64,000 bases of DNA, taken from NCBI RefSeq assembly GCF_001011115.1, contig NZ_CP008874.1, positions 558,001 through 622,000 of the forward strand, in the 5' to 3' direction. Shown in pieces: positions 17,793 to 26,044 of this stretch; position 1 is the stretch's first letter; the number at the start of each line of letters is the position of its first letter. Source of the stretch: Halanaeroarchaeum sulfurireducens (GTDB lineage Archaea; Halobacteriota; Halobacteria; Halobacteriales; Halobacteriaceae). The notes beneath the pieces are model-generated. The model was not told the origin of the DNA. It saw only the letters and a list, made by a program, of their open reading frames with translations, and searched no databases. A program made the position numbers and the translations under genes.

Positions 17793-18147
17793 GGCACAGG
17801 TCGAACCGCTCCCCGCCCTCGTCGCGGTGAGCGCGTTCGTCGCCGCTCTGGGGCTGTACGCGGTCGCGTTCCACGACGTTCCCCTCGGCACCGAGCGTGA
17901 CGTCGAGACGCAGGCGCTGTCGTCGGTCGTCGAAGACAGTTCGACTGCCGGTGTTCTCGATCCCACGGCGGTCATGGCCGACGCCCCCCGGGGCCACGAG
18001 ATGGCCGTCGTCGTGCGGGCGGACGGCTCCGAGTGGCAGACGGGCCCGTCGCCGCCGACGACGGCACGGACGGCCACGGAGCAGGTTCTCGTCCGCACGG
18101 CGAGCGGGGAGCAGGTGGGGCGGATCAGGGTGTGGGTGTGGCGATGA
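17773..18147 (+). CDS. Pilin-like protein (DUF7285-like)
   Basis: A 124-residue protein starting at GTG 17773. The N-terminus SRAQVEPLPALVAVSAFVAA resembles archaeal type IV pilin leaders: a short basic segment, then QVEP with Glu near position +5, then a hydrophobic helix. Processing by a prepilin peptidase before this stretch is plausible. It overlaps both neighbours (20 bases upstream, ATGA downstream). The family identity DUF7285 is from memory. Confidence 0.68.
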   Translation: MFWSGSRAQVEPLPALVAVSAFVAALGLYAVAFHDVPLGTERDVETQALSSVVEDSSTAGVLDPTAVMADAPRGHEMAVVVRADGSEWQTGPSPPTTARTATEQVLVRTASGEQVGRIRVWVWR

Positions 18148-18650
18148 ACCGCGCCATCAGCACGGTGTTCGACGTCGGCTTCGCCATCGTCCTGGTGGGG
18201 GCAAGCGTCGCCGTCCTCGCCGGCGTGCCCGCCCCGGGAACCGATCAACCCCCGACAGTCCACTCGGGCGGTGGCGTCGCGCTCTCCGGTAGCACCATGA
18301 CCGTACAGTATCCGCGAGAGGACGGGCCACCAGCGGTCGTGACGGGAACGGTGGCCGGGCACGTGCGGGACGCCGCCGTCGCACGGCACGCCGGCGTCGG
18401 CGACGACTACGTCGCGGCCGTCGAGCGGGAGGTCGGCACCCGGATCAAGGACACTGGGACGCGGACCCAGCTCGTCGGCGCGTGCGAACCCCGAAACGAG
18501 CCGTCGACGCCAGCAGACACCATTGTCGTCGGACCGGCGCCGCCGACCGGTGATCCCGTCGATGCGACCGCGTATCGGTGGAACGAGACCGACGACGGCG
18601 GGTCACGCGACTGCGACCCCGTTGTCGTCGTTCGGCGGTGGTCGCCGTGA
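18144..18650 (+). CDS. Pilin-like protein (DUF7284-like)
   Basis: A 168-residue protein beginning MNRAISTVFDVGFAIVLVG, a short basic leader and hydrophobic helix like the H-domain of archaeal pilins, followed by an external domain with two cysteines (ACEP, RDCDP) that could form a disulfide. It starts in an ATGA overlap and ends in a GTGA overlap with the large protein. It probably belongs to the extracellular or pseudopilus part. The family name is from memory. Confidence 0.68.
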   Translation: MNRAISTVFDVGFAIVLVGASVAVLAGVPAPGTDQPPTVHSGGGVALSGSTMTVQYPREDGPPAVVTGTVAGHVRDAAVARHAGVGDDYVAAVEREVGTRIKDTGTRTQLVGACEPRNEPSTPADTIVVGPAPPTGDPVDATAYRWNETDDGGSRDCDPVVVVRRWSP

Positions 18651-21526
18651 CGATCGTTAGTGACGATCGGGGTCGGGTTCCCTTCGCTCTCATCGCGGCG
18701 CTGTTGCTCGTGTCAAGCCTGACGTTCGCGAGCGGCCTCGTCCACGAGGCGTCCCAGGACCCCGTCTCACCCAGACTCGTCGAGACGTCCACCCAGGAAG
18801 CGCGCATCCAGCTTGGATCCGTCGCCCGGGCGGCGGACCGGGCCGCCGCCGCGGAACCCGTCCTGTCGCCCGGCCAGACCCAACTGGGCCGCGTCATCGC
18901 CGACGACCCCTTCGAACGCGCACTCGAACTCCGCATCGCCGTCCGGGCGAGCCAGCGGGTGGCGGCCACCCGCGCCGCCGGCAGAACGACCGTCCGGGTT
19001 TCGGCTCCCCCGATTACCGACGAGGCCGCGGCCCGCCGCGCCCTTCGCGAGGTCGACATCACTCACCTCGAGGACGAACGGTATCGGGTGGTCCTGGAGA
19101 ACGTTTCCGTCGTGGCCACTCGGGACGGGCACGTCGTCGAGCGGGACGTCCTCATCCTCGAGACGACGGTCGCTCTCCCGTCGATGACCGTCCACCAGCG
19201 GGCGCGCACCTTCGAGCGGCGGCTTACGGCGGACATCACGGACCCCGGGCTCAACCGTGGGCTGACTGCCCGCCTGTTCGCGCTCGCCTGGGTTCGCGGC
19301 TACGCCCAGTACGGGGGCGCGCCGATATCGAACGTGGTGGCGAACCGTCACGTCGGCGTCCTGACGAACGATGCGCTCGTCGACCAGCAGGTGGCGGCCT
19401 TTGGGCGCGCGGATCCCGAGAGCCAGCGGGGCGTGGCTCGCGCTGCCGCTGACGTGGCCGTCGTCGACGGGGTCGGCGGGCTGGAGTCGCTGGTCACCTC
19501 GGCGGCGGACCCGGCGAACGGGAGCGAGAAGCCGGGGCGTGCGGCGTCCCTCGACGCCGTCGAGATGCCGTCCGTCGTGGACGATCCCCAGGAGTTCGAC
19601 GTGGGTCAGGGCGCCGATCGCGCGTTCGTGGACTTCGCCGACGGGTCGGGCCTCGACCAGGCCGTCAGGTCAGCGTACCGTACCAGCATCCGTCCCGAGA
19701 CGTCGGCGCGGTTCACGGGATACGACGAGCGGTACGAGGGCGAGCGGCCGGAAAACGGGACGAGGCGATTCTCGTATACGACCAGCGATCGCACGGTGAC
19801 CGGCGACGACCGGGCGGCGGGATACGGGTCGACGGTGCTTCGATACGACCGCACGGTGGCGGTCACCCGGACCGAACACACCTTCTGGACCGTCAATCGG
19901 TCGTTCGCCGGCACGACCAGCGTCGCCCGAGAACGGACGTACGACGTCTCCGTCGACGTCGAATGCCGGTACGATCGGCCGGACGACGCCCCGTCCGCCC
20001 GGATGACACGGACGTGTCCGTTCGGCGAACCGGCCCGGGCCGCCCTCGAACGAGAGTCGGCGGAGGCGATGTCCACGCGGTTCGGCGGCGTCGATTCGGT
20101 CGCGGCGGACGCTGCGACCGGCTACCACTGGCACGGCTGGCGAACGGTCACGGTGGACCCGCCGCCCGGAGCGCGCGAACGCGCCTACGGATCGGCCGCC
20201 GCGCTCCGCGACGAAGTCCGGGGGATCGACGTCGAGATGCCGCCCGCCTCGATGGCGTCCAAGGCGAACCCCGCCTCGCGGCTCGAAGCGACGATACGGC
20301 GCCGCCACGATTCGCTCGTAGACGCCCCTCGGTACTACGACTCCGCCGCCACGGTGGCCGAGTATGCCGCCCGCGACGCGTACCTGGATGCATTGCGGGG
20401 GGATCTCGCCGATCAGTCCTCTGCGATCGCCGGAATGCAGGACGGCCTGGGGGACGTGATGGCGTCGAACGCCGTCCCTGGCGCCCCGCCAGACGACGAA
20501 CCGGAGGCACTCTCGCCGATCGCCGCATCGGTGTCCGCGGAGCCACGGTATCTATCGCTTTCGGCCCAGCGGGGGTCGCCAAACCTTGCGGCGCGGAACG
20601 TCAACCTGTTTACCGTCCCGTACGGCGACGCCGCCGACGTGGTGGGCGGGGCCATCGGGGGCGACGACGATTCGGCGTCGCTCTCCTCGGCGACGAACAC
20701 GCTCGTCGCCACGAACCGGGCGCTCGAGTCGGCGGACGACCCGCAGTTGCGGGCCAGACGCGATCGGCTTCGCGGGGCCATCCGGTCGTCGATCGCCCGT
20801 GTTCGTGTCGAACAGCGAAGCGCGCTCCGGATCGGGACCGACCTGTCGCGAAGGGAGGCGACCGCCGTGATCGACGCGGGGTACGATCGGCACGATTCGG
20901 TCGCCTCGCGGGCCCGAGCGGTGTCCGACGGGTCGATCGCCGAGGACATCGCGGCGTCGCTACCGCCGTCGACGACGGCCAGCGTGCGCGATCGCGCACT
21001 CGTGGAGGTGCGGGTTGCGACGACCGACGCTCGGGGCGACGAGACGGTTCGCGTCTCCGAATCGGTCGTCCAGGGAGTCGCCGAACGGGTGCGGCCACAC
21101 GTGCGCGAGGGCGTCGAGCAGGCGGTTCGCGTCGGAACGGACCGCGCCGCGTCGATGGCAAAACGGCGCACGATGCGGTCGGCGGCTGCCAAAATGCCGG
21201 CCGGGTTGCCGCTGACCCCCGTTCCGGGCCAGTGGTACGCGACGGCAAACGTCTGGGTCGTCTCCGTCAAGGGCGGATACGACCGATTCGTGGTTGACGC
21301 CCCACGTGCGAGTCCGACACAGGGGAACGGAGGAACGATACAGTACGTCCGCGAGTCGGACACCGTTTCCCTGGACGTCGACGGGGACGGTCACGAGGAG
21401 ATCGTGGGCCTGAACGAACCGATCGAACTCGCCACGACGACCGGGGTCTTCGTCGTGGTTCCGCCCGGCCCGGCCGGCGTCGGGGATACGAACGGGGACG
21501 CCGACGAGCGCTCTTCGGGATGGTGA
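18647..21526 (+). CDS. Large exported protein of the Tad-like operon (DUF7286-like)
   Basis: A 959-residue protein starting at GTG 18647 with one N-terminal hydrophobic helix (FALIAALLLVSSLTFASGLV, residues 13-32). A very long extracellular region rich in Asp/Glu, Arg and beta segments follows, with NXS/T sites. There is a helical, Arg/Ala-rich stretch around 590-840 and a C-terminal domain ending in an acidic DxDxDG-like loop (DVDGDGHEE) that could bind Ca2+. I recognise only the haloarchaeal family (DUF7286, from memory). As the largest product it may be the tip, adhesin or channel component; that is speculation. Confidence 0.7.
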   Translation: MTIVSDDRGRVPFALIAALLLVSSLTFASGLVHEASQDPVSPRLVETSTQEARIQLGSVARAADRAAAAEPVLSPGQTQLGRVIADDPFERALELRIAVRASQRVAATRAAGRTTVRVSAPPITDEAAARRALREVDITHLEDERYRVVLENVSVVATRDGHVVERDVLILETTVALPSMTVHQRARTFERRLTADITDPGLNRGLTARLFALAWVRGYAQYGGAPISNVVANRHVGVLTNDALVDQQVAAFGRADPESQRGVARAAADVAVVDGVGGLESLVTSAADPANGSEKPGRAASLDAVEMPSVVDDPQEFDVGQGADRAFVDFADGSGLDQAVRSAYRTSIRPETSARFTGYDERYEGERPENGTRRFSYTTSDRTVTGDDRAAGYGSTVLRYDRTVAVTRTEHTFWTVNRSFAGTTSVARERTYDVSVDVECRYDRPDDAPSARMTRTCPFGEPARAALERESAEAMSTRFGGVDSVAADAATGYHWHGWRTVTVDPPPGARERAYGSAAALRDEVRGIDVEMPPASMASKANPASRLEATIRRRHDSLVDAPRYYDSAATVAEYAARDAYLDALRGDLADQSSAIAGMQDGLGDVMASNAVPGAPPDDEPEALSPIAASVSAEPRYLSLSAQRGSPNLAARNVNLFTVPYGDAADVVGGAIGGDDDSASLSSATNTLVATNRALESADDPQLRARRDRLRGAIRSSIARVRVEQRSALRIGTDLSRREATAVIDAGYDRHDSVASRARAVSDGSIAEDIAASLPPSTTASVRDRALVEVRVATTDARGDETVRVSESVVQGVAERVRPHVREGVEQAVRVGTDRAASMAKRRTMRSAAAKMPAGLPLTPVPGQWYATANVWVVSVKGGYDRFVVDAPRASPTQGNGGTIQYVRESDTVSLDVDGDGHEEIVGLNEPIELATTTGVFVVVPPGPAGVGDTNGDADERSSGW

Positions 21527-21572
21527 TGCCGGGAGCGACATTACCAATTACCCCGGGGTCGTAGCCCCCGCT

Positions 21573-22007
21573 ATGTTCGTGGACTCGATCGACGCTCCCG
21601 ACGACCGGACGGCCGAGGACCTTCTCGCCGAGTACCGCGACGACCTCGGCGACATCGTAGTAGACGTAGGGGTGGAGGCGGCCGCCGATCGCGCGGGCGT
21701 CGACGAGAGCGATCTCCGGTCGCTGGTCAGGGGCGAGCCTTCGGATCTCTCGATCGGGGACGCCTGTGCCATCTGGGCGCTCTCCGACGATCTTCCGGAC
21801 GAGGAGACGATCAGACGGGAGATCCAGGACTCGATCATGCTGGGGATGGCGTCCGCGATCCTTGACGTCGACACGCTCGAACGCGAACTCGACGGCGATC
21901 TCGACGCGAAGACGATCCAGCAGAAGATCGAGGGGCGACGCCCGATGTCACTCGAGGAGTACGCCGCGATCGCGTTGCTGATCGCGCGCGAGAACAAGTT
22001 CGCCTAA
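21573..22007 (+). CDS. Conserved haloarchaeal protein (DUF5791-like)
   Basis: A 144-residue acidic soluble protein, mostly helical. It contains AAADRAGVDESDLRSLVRGE, which looks like a helix-turn-helix, then a helical half (KIEGRRPMSLEEYAAIALLI). From memory it matches haloarchaeal DUF5791. An ATTACC box near 21540 is about 30 bases before the ATG. It follows the Tad-like operon by 46 bases but probably has its own promoter. A DNA-binding role is possible and unproven. Confidence 0.7.
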   Translation: MFVDSIDAPDDRTAEDLLAEYRDDLGDIVVDVGVEAAADRAGVDESDLRSLVRGEPSDLSIGDACAIWALSDDLPDEETIRREIQDSIMLGMASAILDVDTLERELDGDLDAKTIQQKIEGRRPMSLEEYAAIALLIARENKFA

Positions 22008-22038
22008 CGGCGTCTCAGACCTCGCCGACCGCCGTCGC

Positions 22039-22206
22039 TCAGATCTGTTTGTACTCGGCCCCGCAATTGGGACAGCGACGGAGCGTATAAATTTCGTCGG
22101 GCGCGTCCTCCCGCTGGAGTTGTGTCCCGCACTCCGCACACACCAGTCTGTCGTAGGTATCCCGCTCCAGTTCCCCCGCCCGGAGGCCCTTGCGTACGGA
22201 TTCCAT
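22039..22206 (-). CDS. Zinc-finger micro-protein (HVO_0758 family)
   Basis: A 55-residue protein with two CxxC pairs (CAECG and CPNCG) about 22 residues apart that form one zinc site. It starts SVRKGLRAGELERDTYDRLV, which matches from memory the Haloferax HVO_0758 family of zinc-finger micro-proteins. It has no partner domain. Such proteins in Haloferax affect growth and stress responses, but the molecular role is open. It was too short for simple length filters. It converges with the DUF5791-like gene. Confidence 0.85.
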   Translation of the reverse strand: MESVRKGLRAGELERDTYDRLVCAECGTQLQREDAPDEIYTLRRCPNCGAEYKQI

Positions 22207-22311
22207 ACCGACACTGGGTGCCGGTGTGGGAAAAATACAGTGGTCATGCCACCTCCGCGAGCCAGGCCGTCGCCGCAAGGTAATTCGTCCTGGCGCACAC
22301 GTCTCGGAACG

Positions 22312-23403
22312 ATGGATTACACGCAGGAGCGCATCGCCACGCTGCACGATTACGGGGCTGCGGACCCGGACATTCCCGCGCACCGAGCGGCACTCGTCGT
22401 GCCCATGACGGACCGGGACGCTGGTAGCCTGTCCGCGGACCGGCTGTTCTCCTCGGTGTCGGACCTCCAGGTCGGGTCGGTCGTCGTTCCGATCCGTGCG
22501 CCGCCTGGCCGGATCCGGTCCATCGTCGACTGGCTGATGGACTTCGACGCGCCGCTCCAGCCCCTCTGGTGCAACGGACCAGCGGTGACGTCGCTGGTGG
22601 CCGACCACGGCCTCGACGGAGACGGGGGAAAGGGGCGCGACGTCTGGTTGGCGCTGGGCCTTCTCGGAGACGTCGACGTCGTTGCCTTTCACGACGCCGA
22701 CGTGCGAACCCACGAGGCCCGCGACGTGCGGAAACTACTCGCCCCGCTCGGTGGCGACGCGTCGTTCACGAAGGCGTACTACGCCCGCGTCGAGGACGGC
22801 CGACTCTACGGTCGGCTGTTTCGATTACTCTACGAACCGCTCGTCGCGACACTCGAGCGGGAGCACGCGGCACGAATTCTCGCGTACCTCGGGGCGTTCA
22901 GGTACGCGCTGTCCGGCGAGTTTGCGATGACCACCGACCTGGCGACCGGGATGCGGATCCCGCCCCAGTGGGGCCTGGAGGTGGGGATGTTGGGCGAAGC
23001 GTTCCGGACCGTCGGATTCGATGGGACCGCCCAGGTCGATCTGGGGCGGTACGAACACGATCACCGGGCGGTCTCCGGGCCGTCGGGGCTGTCGACGATG
23101 GCGAGCGGGGTTGCCCAGACGGTGCTCCGGGTCGTCGAGGACGCCGGTATCGACCCGGCGTACGATCGGCTCGCGGACCGGTACGAGCGGACGGCGCGTC
23201 GGTACGTCCGACAGTACGGGGCGGACGCCCGATTTAACGGGCTATCCTACGACGAGTCGGCCGAACGCGAGCAGGTTCGGGTCTACCGGGACGCCATCGG
23301 GGCACCCGGTCCCGACCACCGACTGCCAGCCTGGTCCGAGACGGATCTGGAGTCCGAAGCACTGCGGGCAGCGACTCGCACGGATCTGGATCGGGCACAG
23401 TGA
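22312..23403 (+). CDS. GT81-like glycosyltransferase (glucosyl-3-phosphoglycerate synthase type)
   Basis: A 363-residue soluble GT-A enzyme. The metal-binding motif FHDADVRTHEARDV (about residue 125) and the acceptor/base region YALSGEFAMTTDL ... WGLEVGMLGE match glucosyl-3-phosphoglycerate and mannosyl-3-phosphoglycerate synthases of family GT81, which make compatible solutes or lipid/polysaccharide precursors. The exact donor and acceptor cannot be read from sequence. The ATG at 22312 is the first good start after the divergent zinc-finger gene. Its stop overlaps a possible GTG start of the next gene. Confidence 0.8.
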   Translation: MDYTQERIATLHDYGAADPDIPAHRAALVVPMTDRDAGSLSADRLFSSVSDLQVGSVVVPIRAPPGRIRSIVDWLMDFDAPLQPLWCNGPAVTSLVADHGLDGDGGKGRDVWLALGLLGDVDVVAFHDADVRTHEARDVRKLLAPLGGDASFTKAYYARVEDGRLYGRLFRLLYEPLVATLEREHAARILAYLGAFRYALSGEFAMTTDLATGMRIPPQWGLEVGMLGEAFRTVGFDGTAQVDLGRYEHDHRAVSGPSGLSTMASGVAQTVLRVVEDAGIDPAYDRLADRYERTARRYVRQYGADARFNGLSYDESAEREQVRVYRDAIGAPGPDHRLPAWSETDLESEALRAATRTDLDRAQ

Positions 23404-23429
23404 AGGGTCTCGACTGCCTTCGCTCGTGT

Positions 23430-23897
23430 ATGCACCTCGACGCCGACGAGTTGGCAGGCGTGGTCGACCTGTTCGGCCTCCTCGCCCGGGATGACCTGCT
23501 CGACGCCGTCCGCGAACTGGCGTTTCGCCGCGACGAGCCCTACGACGCGGACGAGACGGACGCGGATATCGACGACGCGGTGGCGGCGTTCGTGTTGCTC
23601 GAGTTCGAGTATGAGGGACGGCCGATGTTGGTCGCCGGTCCGACAGCGTTTCCAACGCTTCCCGACGGCGCCGAAGACATCCCGCACATCCTCGACGTGG
23701 AGCCACGCGAGGTCGACCGGTCCGTTCTCGCCTCGCCGATCCGTGACCGGCTCACACGGGCCGCCTCGCAGGTCACCGATCCGGACCGCGCACGCGAACT
23801 GATCGACGTCACCTACGACGCCGAGACCTGGATCGACGTCGACCTCTCGGACGTCCGGGATCGGCTGGCAGGGGTCGCCGATGATAACCCCGGGTGA
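23430..23897 (+). CDS. Conserved haloarchaeal protein (DUF7109-like)
   Basis: A 155-residue acidic soluble protein. It begins MHLDADELAGVVDLFGLLAR, a helical pattern I associate from memory with DUF7109. The middle half (EFEYEGRPMLVAGPTAFPTL) looks like a small beta sheet. A GTG at 23400 overlaps the glycosyltransferase stop (GTGA) and would add ten residues. I prefer the ATG at 23430 because the family start fits, but coupling through the GTG is possible. No function is known. Confidence 0.7.
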   Translation: MHLDADELAGVVDLFGLLARDDLLDAVRELAFRRDEPYDADETDADIDDAVAAFVLLEFEYEGRPMLVAGPTAFPTLPDGAEDIPHILDVEPREVDRSVLASPIRDRLTRAASQVTDPDRARELIDVTYDAETWIDVDLSDVRDRLAGVADDNPG

Positions 23898-23927
23898 GTT
23901 AAGGCCCTCGGTCGGGTTCTTTGGGAC

Positions 23928-24557
23928 ATGGACCTGGGCCAGGTGGCCGAACACGAACCCCGGACCATCGACGACGAGGATCGCCGGGACGCGGCGGTGA
24001 TCGTCCCCGTCATTCGGCGGGAAGACGGCCTGCACCTGCTGTTCATCAAGCGTTCGGACCACCTGGGCGAGCACCCAGGACAGATGGGATTCCCGGGTGG
24101 CGGACGGGAACCGCGCGACGACGACCTTCGGCAGACCGCCGTCCGGGAAGCGTGGGAGGAAGTCGGCCTCCGGCCGGCCGAGACCGAGTTCGTGGGACAA
24201 CTCGACGACATTACCACGACCTCGGGATACGCCGTGTCGCCATTCGTCGCCACGGTGGCCGACCGTCGGTACTACCCCGACGAACGGGAGGTCTCCGAGG
24301 TCGTCGTGCTCTCCGTCGATGCGCTGACAGATCAGGAGAACTACTCGGCCGAGCGCCGGGAGCACCCCCGCTATGGGGAGGTTCTGGTCCACTTCTTCAG
24401 CGTCGACGGATACACGGTCTGGGGGGCCACGGGGCGGATGCTCGTTCAGTTCCTCGAACTGGTGAGGGGCTGGACGCCCCCCTCGGGGGTCGGCCACGTC
24501 GTCGATCCGGAGGCCGACTTCAGAGCCGACGGGGCCGGCTGTCGGCGGTACACTTAA
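23928..24557 (+). CDS. Nudix hydrolase, CoA pyrophosphatase-like
   Basis: A 209-residue Nudix protein. The Nudix box ends REAWEEVGL, and just before it comes the CoA-pyrophosphatase (NudL-type) signature LLFIKRSDHLGEHPGQMGFP. The first Glu of the canonical box is Asp here, a change also seen in NudL proteins. It probably cleaves CoA or related dinucleotides. A GTTAAG box about 26 bases before the ATG suggests a leaderless transcript. It sits alone after the DUF7109-like gene. Confidence 0.85.
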   Translation: MDLGQVAEHEPRTIDDEDRRDAAVIVPVIRREDGLHLLFIKRSDHLGEHPGQMGFPGGGREPRDDDLRQTAVREAWEEVGLRPAETEFVGQLDDITTTSGYAVSPFVATVADRRYYPDEREVSEVVVLSVDALTDQENYSAERREHPRYGEVLVHFFSVDGYTVWGATGRMLVQFLELVRGWTPPSGVGHVVDPEADFRADGAGCRRYT

Positions 24558-24670
24558 CTCGCCGGACGCGATACCAGTTTTTCATGGTCCCAACGACGAT
24601 GGATCGAGTTCCGGCACGGCACTGATTCTCGCAGGACGACGACCGAGCGGTGGATTGGCGGTGAAAATCG

Positions 24671-25492
24671 ATGTTGAGCAGTCAGGACTCCGTCCCCGAT
24701 GGCTGCGCGAACGCGGCCGGGGGGTCGGTGGCGACGGACACCTGTCTCGACGGCGTCGCGCTCAAACCGACGGAGGTCGATCTCGATACCGCCGACGACC
24801 TCCGTATGGGGACGTTCACGGTGGACTACGAGGGCCACGACCACGTCCCCGACGCGTCGACCCTCGAACGACTGGCGGCAGAGCGCGAGGTTCGCGTCAC
24901 CGTTCCGGTTCGTGCGGACGGGTACGACCCGCTGGGCGATTCGAGCGCTCTCGACGCCCTCCCGTCACAGGTCGACCTCGTCTTCGTCGCGGGCAATGCC
25001 GCGTACCTCGCGGACCGGGAACGGGAGCGTGCGGTGGCTCCCCGCCTGGGCGCTGCTCTCGAGCGCACCCGGGACGCGTGGGTCGGCACCGAGGGCATCG
25101 AACGACTGGCGCTCGCCACGGGGGCAACCCAGTTCGAACTGCTCTCGCGGTCGACGGTACCGACCGTTCGGGGGCTCAGATCGGCCGGATTCGGTGGCGA
25201 AATCGCTGTGTACGCGCCCACCGTCCTGACCGGCGACGAGGACGCTATCCTCGACGCAATGGGTGCGTACGTCTCGCGACGCAGGCCCGTCGCCCGGGCG
25301 CTTCCCGACGATGCCCCGACCGACGCCACCGCGCGGGGGCGGGCACGCTCGGTGCTGCTCGACGCGGCGCGGGACTATGCGCTGGTGGGGTCGAACGCCA
25401 CGATCCGCGAACGGGTCGCGTCACTGCGTGCGGTCGGCGTCGACACGGTCGTCGGATATCCCGCCAGGGGCCTCGACGCGTTCGACGCCTGA
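24671..25492 (+). CDS. Luciferase-like TIM-barrel protein (DUF7388-like)
   Basis: A 273-residue soluble protein. The pattern of strand-helix repeats and the C-terminal SNATIRERVASLRAVGVDTVV resembles the end of flavin/F420-dependent luciferase-like enzymes, although the glycine-rich cofactor sites are hard to place. From memory it matches haloarchaeal DUF7388. The start at 24671 is the first ATG; an internal start at ATG 24807 would remove the low-complexity N-terminus. The role is unknown. Confidence 0.6.
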   Translation: MLSSQDSVPDGCANAAGGSVATDTCLDGVALKPTEVDLDTADDLRMGTFTVDYEGHDHVPDASTLERLAAEREVRVTVPVRADGYDPLGDSSALDALPSQVDLVFVAGNAAYLADRERERAVAPRLGAALERTRDAWVGTEGIERLALATGATQFELLSRSTVPTVRGLRSAGFGGEIAVYAPTVLTGDEDAILDAMGAYVSRRRPVARALPDDAPTDATARGRARSVLLDAARDYALVGSNATIRERVASLRAVGVDTVVGYPARGLDAFDA

Positions 25493-25493
25493 A

Positions 25494-25910
25494 TCAGGCG
25501 TCGCTGTCGTCGAGTTCGCCGTCTTTCGCCTTGGGAACGCGAACGTGGAGCGTCCCGTCGGGCCTGAGCGTTGCGCGGGCCCGCTCCAGATTCAGGAGGA
25601 CGTCCGTCGGGAGGTCCGCCCGCCCATCGAGTGTCATTCCCCGGCCGGGATAGCGAATCTCGTACTCCTCGTAGAAGGGTCGGAACCGATCGATGCTGAC
25701 CTCGATGCCGCCGTCGTCGAAGTACACCTGGAGGTCGCTGACCGTCGCTCCCGGCGCATCGAAGACGACGAGAATGGCGTCCTGACTTTCGAGGACGTCC
25801 GAACGGAGCGGTGTCTCTTCGTGGAAATGCGATGCGACGCGGCCGACGGTGTCCACGACGGCATCGCCGATACGTCTGGCGGGTCCAACGAGGGGCACGT
25901 GTCTGGTCAT
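25494..25910 (-). CDS. Hsp20/alpha-crystallin family protein
   Basis: A 138-residue protein whose middle and C-terminus form an alpha-crystallin-like domain (ILVVFDAPGATVSDLQVYFD ... ATLRPDGTLHVRVPK). The last block matches the end of the small heat-shock fold, but the usual C-terminal IXI tail is replaced by an acidic DSDA end. It may be a chaperone or one of the degenerate Hsp20-like proteins. The ATG at 25910 gives the family length. It converges with the DUF7388-like gene, with one base between stops. Confidence 0.78.
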   Translation of the reverse strand: MTRHVPLVGPARRIGDAVVDTVGRVASHFHEETPLRSDVLESQDAILVVFDAPGATVSDLQVYFDDGGIEVSIDRFRPFYEEYEIRYPGRGMTLDGRADLPTDVLLNLERARATLRPDGTLHVRVPKAKDGELDDSDA

Positions 25911-25981
25911 GGCGAGAACGGCTGTCGACGGCGGGACGTTCCGGAACTGATCCGTCGACGGCATAACTCGCTGTACGCTCG

Positions 25982-26044
25982 CCACGGGCATAAGCCCGTG
26001 GGCCGAGGGTGTGGCTTTTATCCGCCCGTGCCCAACCACTCCCA
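25982..26044 (+). promoter_or_regulatory. Perfect hairpin plus TATA box before the radical SAM gene
   Basis: CCACGGGC (25982-25989) and GCCCGTGG (25994-26001) form a perfect 8-base stem with loop ATAA. About 12 bases on, CTTTTAT (26015-26021) lies about 27 bases before the ATG at 26045, giving a leaderless start. The hairpin sits where an activator or BRE-side factor would bind, and it could also act on the divergent Hsp20 gene. Confidence 0.55.
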
